From Benincasa hispida (lineage: Eukaryota > Streptophyta > Magnoliopsida > Cucurbitales > Cucurbitaceae): a stretch of DNA of 64,000 bases. The notes beneath the pieces are model-generated. The model searched no databases, was not told the origin of the DNA, and worked only from the letters and a program-made list of their open reading frames with translations. Below are positions 59,890 to 64,000 of this stretch, in pieces; positions within the stretch are counted from its first letter, which is position 1; the number at the start of each line of letters is the position of its first letter. Location: positions 46,820,263 to 46,884,262 of the forward strand of contig NC_052354.1 in assembly GCF_009727055.1 (NCBI RefSeq), given 5' to 3'. Both the position numbers and the translations under genes were made by a program.

Positions 59890-60720
59890 TGCATATGCTC
59901 AATGGATAAAAAATGGTTTAATAGTTTGTTAACATCGTTCGAATAGATGAATGATGAGGTATATAACCTTTAATGAAGATTCTCGTGTGTGTATAGATGT
60001 CCCTATTTAATTAAACACTCAACATTGTCGTGCAGGTAATAGACACATTATTTATGTTCATAAAAACGAAAATGCAAGCCCAATGGGAATTGTGTCGTCG
60101 AAAATTTGCCATAGCTGACAACATAGTAATGGTACGTTATATACATTATTCTATAGGTTCATGCACTCAACATTGTCTGATTTTCTCATTGCTTAAGAAC
60201 TTCCTAAGATGAGATCGTCATACTATCGATTGGAGTAAGGTGACGAACGTATTAAAATACGTCAATGGTAAACACACTGACCACGATGTACCTTGGAGCA
60301 ACATCGATGCTATTTACATGCCTTTCAACCTCTCTGGGATGCATTGGGTGCTTGTTTGTGCAGACTTCCATGTCGGATTAATCGTGTTCGATTCATTAAT
60401 TGGATTACATTCAAATGCAGACTTCGAACGTGAAATGAGATCAGTGTGCGAAAACTTTCCCGGTTTACTCCTTGCTAATACGGTAATGGAGCCTCATAAT
60501 CTTCTAGTGGATCGATGGACTCTATGTCGAGATGCTTTCGTGCCTCAACAATATGAGAGTGGCGACTGTGGTATGTTCACATGTAAATTTTTCGAATATG
60601 ATGTAACCAGGTCCAAAATGGACACCTTAACATAAGATAAAATGACATATTTTCGTAGACAATATGTCACTTAGATTTGGGCAAATAGAACATTATTTTA
60701 GAAGTTCATAAAGTTTTTTA
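59890..60720 (+). pseudogene. Ulp1-type (C48) SUMO protease gene of a MULE, broken
   Basis: An exon with FNSLLTSFE-stop-MNDE is followed by a 77-bp GT-AG intron (59959-60035) and VIDTLFMFIKTKMQ. A second probable intron (about 60132-60212) leads to the main exon: catalytic His in SGMHWVLVCADF, Asp in VFDSLIG, Cys in SGDCGMFTCKFFEY. Coding similarity passes a TAA at about 60633 into MTYFRRQYVT and IWANR. At least three stops are present. C48 peptidases cleave ubiquitin-like proteins; this class is carried by plant MULE and CACTA transposons and is not a normal host desumoylase. Confidence 0.85.
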
Positions 60721-60789
60721 TAATTATGGTTGAAGTGATAAATGAAAATTTATAGTTGACTTAGATTGTTTTTGTAATTAACGGTAAGG

Positions 60790-61070
60790 ATATATCAGAA
60801 AATCATCAAAGTACACTAATTTCCGGCCGAATTCATGCAAAAAATCATAAAAGAATACTAATTCCCAGTCGGGCTTATGCAACTAGGCACCAATTCCCGG
60901 CTAGGTGCATGCAAAAAATTATAAAAGAATACTAATTCCCGGTCGGGCTCTGCAAATAGGTGCCAATTCCTGATCAGGCTCTCGACTGGGCCCATGCAAC
61001 TAGGCGCCAATTCTCGGTCGAGCTCATGCAAAAACTCATCAAAGTATACTAATTCCCGTTCTAACCTATG
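60790..61070. repeat. Tandem repeat of the CCAATTCCCGGTCGGGCTCATGCAA type, left part
   Basis: Alternating units, one with ACTAATTCCCGGTCGGGCT and one with ACTAGGCGCCAATTC, repeat several times with variation. The array resumes at 62517 after an inserted LTR. The ORF 60858-61136 is merely the repeat translated. Confidence 0.75.
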
Positions 61071-62516
61071 TATTGAGGATAAATAATTCTGCTGATGTGC
61101 ATTAATTGTCATGCGATGATCATGCGTATGTGTCAAGTGAATATGCGATAATCAGGCATTCTTGTCACAAGTTTTCTCGCTCTCTCGCCAAGTATAACGA
61201 GATCTCAAGTTTCTCAGAATGATCCAAGGTTGAACACGGCGATTTGATGCGATGTTGTTGAAGTAAAGTGAATCACGCGAGTGTGTAAATATGTGTTGTT
61301 TATTGCGATGAAAATAACATACATACAAATAATAAATTTCTAAATAATTGAGTGCCTAAAAATCATGAGGTTGAGATGGGTGAGTAAAGCCGTAGGCTAA
61401 ATAAGGGTCTATATGGAGAAGGAAGGGCTAGAGGGAAGGCACTAAAGAATCAATAAATCTCATTTCAGATACTACCATGGTTCTTATTCTCGATTGGCAC
61501 ACACATTTTGGTGGTTGCCTCAAAGGTCATATTTCTATGAGTTTTAAATGGGAATGTTATAGAACGCAAGGTTATTTCTATATCTAGAAATACTTTTTGC
61601 TTCGCTTAACAAGTTCTATAAGCTTTTCTTTTTCAAGGAGCTGATTGCATAACTCACCTCTACTCTCGCAGGTAAGTATCTTTTGACATATGTTAAACGA
61701 ATGTTGTAATATCTTAAGATGTGATTTAAATCATAAAAGTAATCTTCCCCCTTACCCTAAGGATTTAGTGATTCGTGATAGAATAGATGACGAATGCATG
61801 AACAAGGAGTAAAGTGAAGATGAACATAATGATGATATTAAGATAAAAGAATCTTTTGAATACATGTTGTCCAGGAAATCAATCAAGCAAATTCTATAAA
61901 TCGTTAATACATAGGGAATGAAATGGATTCATGATCAATATCAATCTTTTGATATGATTTGATGGTGGTAATGACTGTCGGCTATATGTGATGGATGGAG
62001 TGGTGAAAGCCTTTCTTAGAATCTTTCTCCAATGAGCCTCCTAGAAAGGAATGGAATTTGGAATAGAATGTTCTCTCTGATTATCAGCCTCTAGATCCCT
62101 TCACTTGATGTGTTGAGGCTCTATTTATAATGTCATGCGCTATCCTATCTTGGAACTCCCGCTCTGATTGGTTGCTATCATTTTTCAAGGTAGGTGAGAA
62201 TGTCAGTGTTGCATCATGGTTAACGATCAGGGAGTACGTCAGAATATCTGTTGTATGATTTCAGAAATCCTAAGGCATGCATTGATTGCATTTCTCCTTG
62301 AAGGATTGACGCATGAGATGATTCTTGTTTTCCTGCAAAACATAAACTTTGGCGCACTTTGACCATGAAATGCGCTCAACAGGCGTGTTCTAAGTATCTT
62401 AGCACAATTTTGATTTTCATATATAATTTCACCATGATTGGCACGTTTTTTTCCTTTCTGTTGTCGCATATTTCTAAGAAAAATGCACAAATAACTTGTA
62501 TTTCTACAAGTTATCA
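61071..62516 (-). mobile_element. Solo LTR I inserted in the tandem repeat
   Basis: The minus strand starts TGATAACTTGTAGAAATACA, a start seen in a common plant LTR family. The left edge has CTATG and the right edge CCATG, a 4-of-5 target duplication, and the repeat array continues on both sides. No internal domains are present. It is 1,446 bp long. Confidence 0.7.
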
Positions 62517-62640
62517 CCATGCAACTAGGTGCCAATTCTCGGTCGGGCTCATGCAAAAAATCATCGAAGTATACTAATTCCTGATCGGGCCCATGTAACT
62601 AGGCGCCAATTTTCGACCGGGCTCATGTAAAATATAACAT
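62517..62640. repeat. Tandem repeat array, right part
   Basis: Continues the 60790-61070 array (CAACTAGGTGCCAATTCTCGG, then CTAATTCCTGATCGGGCCC). It occupies the space between the convergent Ulp1 and transposase pseudogenes. Confidence 0.75.
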
Positions 62641-62709
62641 AAAAATCATCCAAATCCACAAAAATACATAAAAATTATGGAGATAATTAGTAATAAAAAA
62701 ATCCATACA

Positions 62710-64000
62710 TCACTCGACAGTATTGAAAGGTTGATTGCATGTCATTTTGTTGTGATCCCATTGCCCATATCTAGAACACCTGTGGACTTGATGAAATTCA
62801 CCTACAAAACAAAATCTTGTTGTTCGTGGGCGAACTACTTTTGAAAATCTTTTTGAAGGTAATGTTTCAACATTGACGAAGGCCGATGATTGCTTCCACT
62901 TCAAATAGTGTCCAAGTGCTCGTATAGGTTCAGTATACACAGCCAACACTGATTCAATAGAGTATACCCGTGAACAAAGAGAGATAAGATCAATATTCTG
63001 AACCCTGCATGCAGCAATCACGTGTGAACAAGGGATTTCATAATAATCAAATTGCGACAAGTGCTTTTTTTTGCATGAATATTTACACGTCTCCCAAACC
63101 TCCATCTATTACCTCGAATTCATGTTGGTTAATTGGCCTAACTTCACGTCTGCTTACTTTGCCTGTCGCGTCAAAATACTGTTTGATGCATCCGTTCGAT
63201 GTTTGTAATATAAATCCTGTAACCAACCTCTAATATGGTCTAGAAATGATGTGATTGGTAATTGTCGTGCATCTTTTAACACTGCATTTATGCACTCGGC
63301 GAGGTTTGTCATCATTTGATTGTATTTGTTACATTGATACACCCTAGACCACTACATAAGACCAATATATTATAGGCATTTGCGTGGACCTGGATACCCT
63401 GCAAATTGACTCTAATGGTAGTTGAACATAGACTCACGTTTTGCCTTGAATGCTTTGTCGAAAATATCCAAAATTTATTTATTTTTAAAATTAATTAATA
63501 AATTAGCTTTCAAGTGATGGATGTAGATATCATGAAATGCTTCTAGAAAGACCATGATAATTGCCTTTTTTATGTTAGGGTGTCTATTCGGTACGATAAC
63601 CAAATCATGAACTTATCCAATTGTACATCTTAATTGCTGAAAAAACCACACCCAAGATTCATCAGTTTCTCCACCAGATATATCGATTGCGACTGAGTAT
63701 ATTTGATTATTTCATTGACCTCAGTCGCAAGCAGGTGCTTACCACTGTACTTATCCCTTAAATGTGTTCCATCTACAATTAAAATAGGGCGAATGCAATT
63801 CAGAAACCCCCTAATGGAAGCACCAAGAACCATGAAGACGTGCTTGAAATATTTATCTTCTTACAGATCATATTCAAATGTTAAACCAGGATTTTCAATT
63901 TGTAAGGTTTCACCAAATTTAGGTAACTTCTTGTAGGATTCTTCCAGTGACCCCCAAAATGGAATAACGCTTCTTCCCTTGCCCTCCATAACTTGTCGTA
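62710..64000 (-). pseudogene. MULE transposase (MuDR type), broken and cut by window edge
   Basis: Read right to left: RPILIVDGTHLRDKYSGKHLLAT (first catalytic Asp, 63630-63833), a frameshift near 63720 into the ISGGETDESWVWFF block, VPNRHPNIKKA where the family has a DRH motif (Asp to Asn), then QMMTNLAECINAVLKDARQLP, GKVSRREVRPINQHEFEV and a SWIM zinc finger ending IPCSHVIAAC. A knuckle-like tail follows (RCSRYGQWDHNKMTC). At least three frameshifts are visible. The N-terminus lies beyond 64000. With the Ulp1 pseudogene it forms one MULE of the Ulp1-bearing class. Confidence 0.88.

Noticed and set aside
60858..61136. 92-codon ORF with repeated REL residues
   Set aside because: Direct translation of the tandem repeat array; a similar peptide at 62239-62556 arises for the same reason.

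Overview
This window is a repeat-rich, gene-poor stretch of a eudicot plant nuclear genome. The evidence is: LTR retrotransposons primed by initiator tRNA-Met (TGGTATCAGAGC sites), a chromodomain Ty3/Gypsy element, a MULE with an Ulp1-type SUMO-protease gene, GT-AG introns and AT-rich spacers. I found no intact host gene. A cucurbit is possible, because Ulp1-bearing MULEs are well described in melon, but that is a weak inference.

Layout: (1) 210-9879, a Ty1/Copia element on the minus strand (element A), flanked by ATTCC repeats. (2) 9880-14721, AT-rich non-coding DNA with a fold-back repeat. (3) 14722-17540, the 5' LTR, primer-binding site and leader of a plus-strand Copia remnant (F). (4) 17541-53884, one old minus-strand Copia element (C) split by later insertions. 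A Ty3/Gypsy chromovirus (G, 20671-32378, TSD TAGAT) lies inside its RNase H. A second Copia (B, 33417-47984, imperfect TSD CTAGG/GTAGG) lies inside its RT. Solo LTRs lie in its 3' LTR (E) and leader (H, TSD ATGCA). B itself carries two related solo LTRs (D1, TSD TTCAT; D2). The three C fragments join in order as gag-INT-RT-RNase H. (5) 53885-57078, a CACTA-like end, an FKBP-type isomerase gene fragment, and a B-like LTR end. (6) 58680-59720, a decayed plus-strand Copia integrase. (7) 59890-64000, a decayed MULE: an Ulp1 protease pseudogene (plus) converging on a transposase pseudogene (minus), with a tandem repeat between them that is split by solo LTR I.

Three places are better explained as assembly faults than biology. 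Complete 38-bp Nextera junction adapters lie at 7502-7539 and 46778-46815. A 3,135-bp block of the Gypsy element (22106-25240) reappears apparently unchanged at 28721-31855, just before a 185-bp N gap, although the LTR sequence before it is clearly diverged. Removing the second copy leaves one ordinary Gypsy insertion with matching 5-bp target duplications.

All coding regions are decayed. Stops sit mostly where relatives have Q, W or R, as expected from deamination of methylated cytosine, and several catalytic residues are changed. The non-coding features most worth pursuing are a long leader shared by the three minus-strand Copia elements and a dispersed CGATCGTTTAG-type motif array in the B and D LTRs and the B leader.
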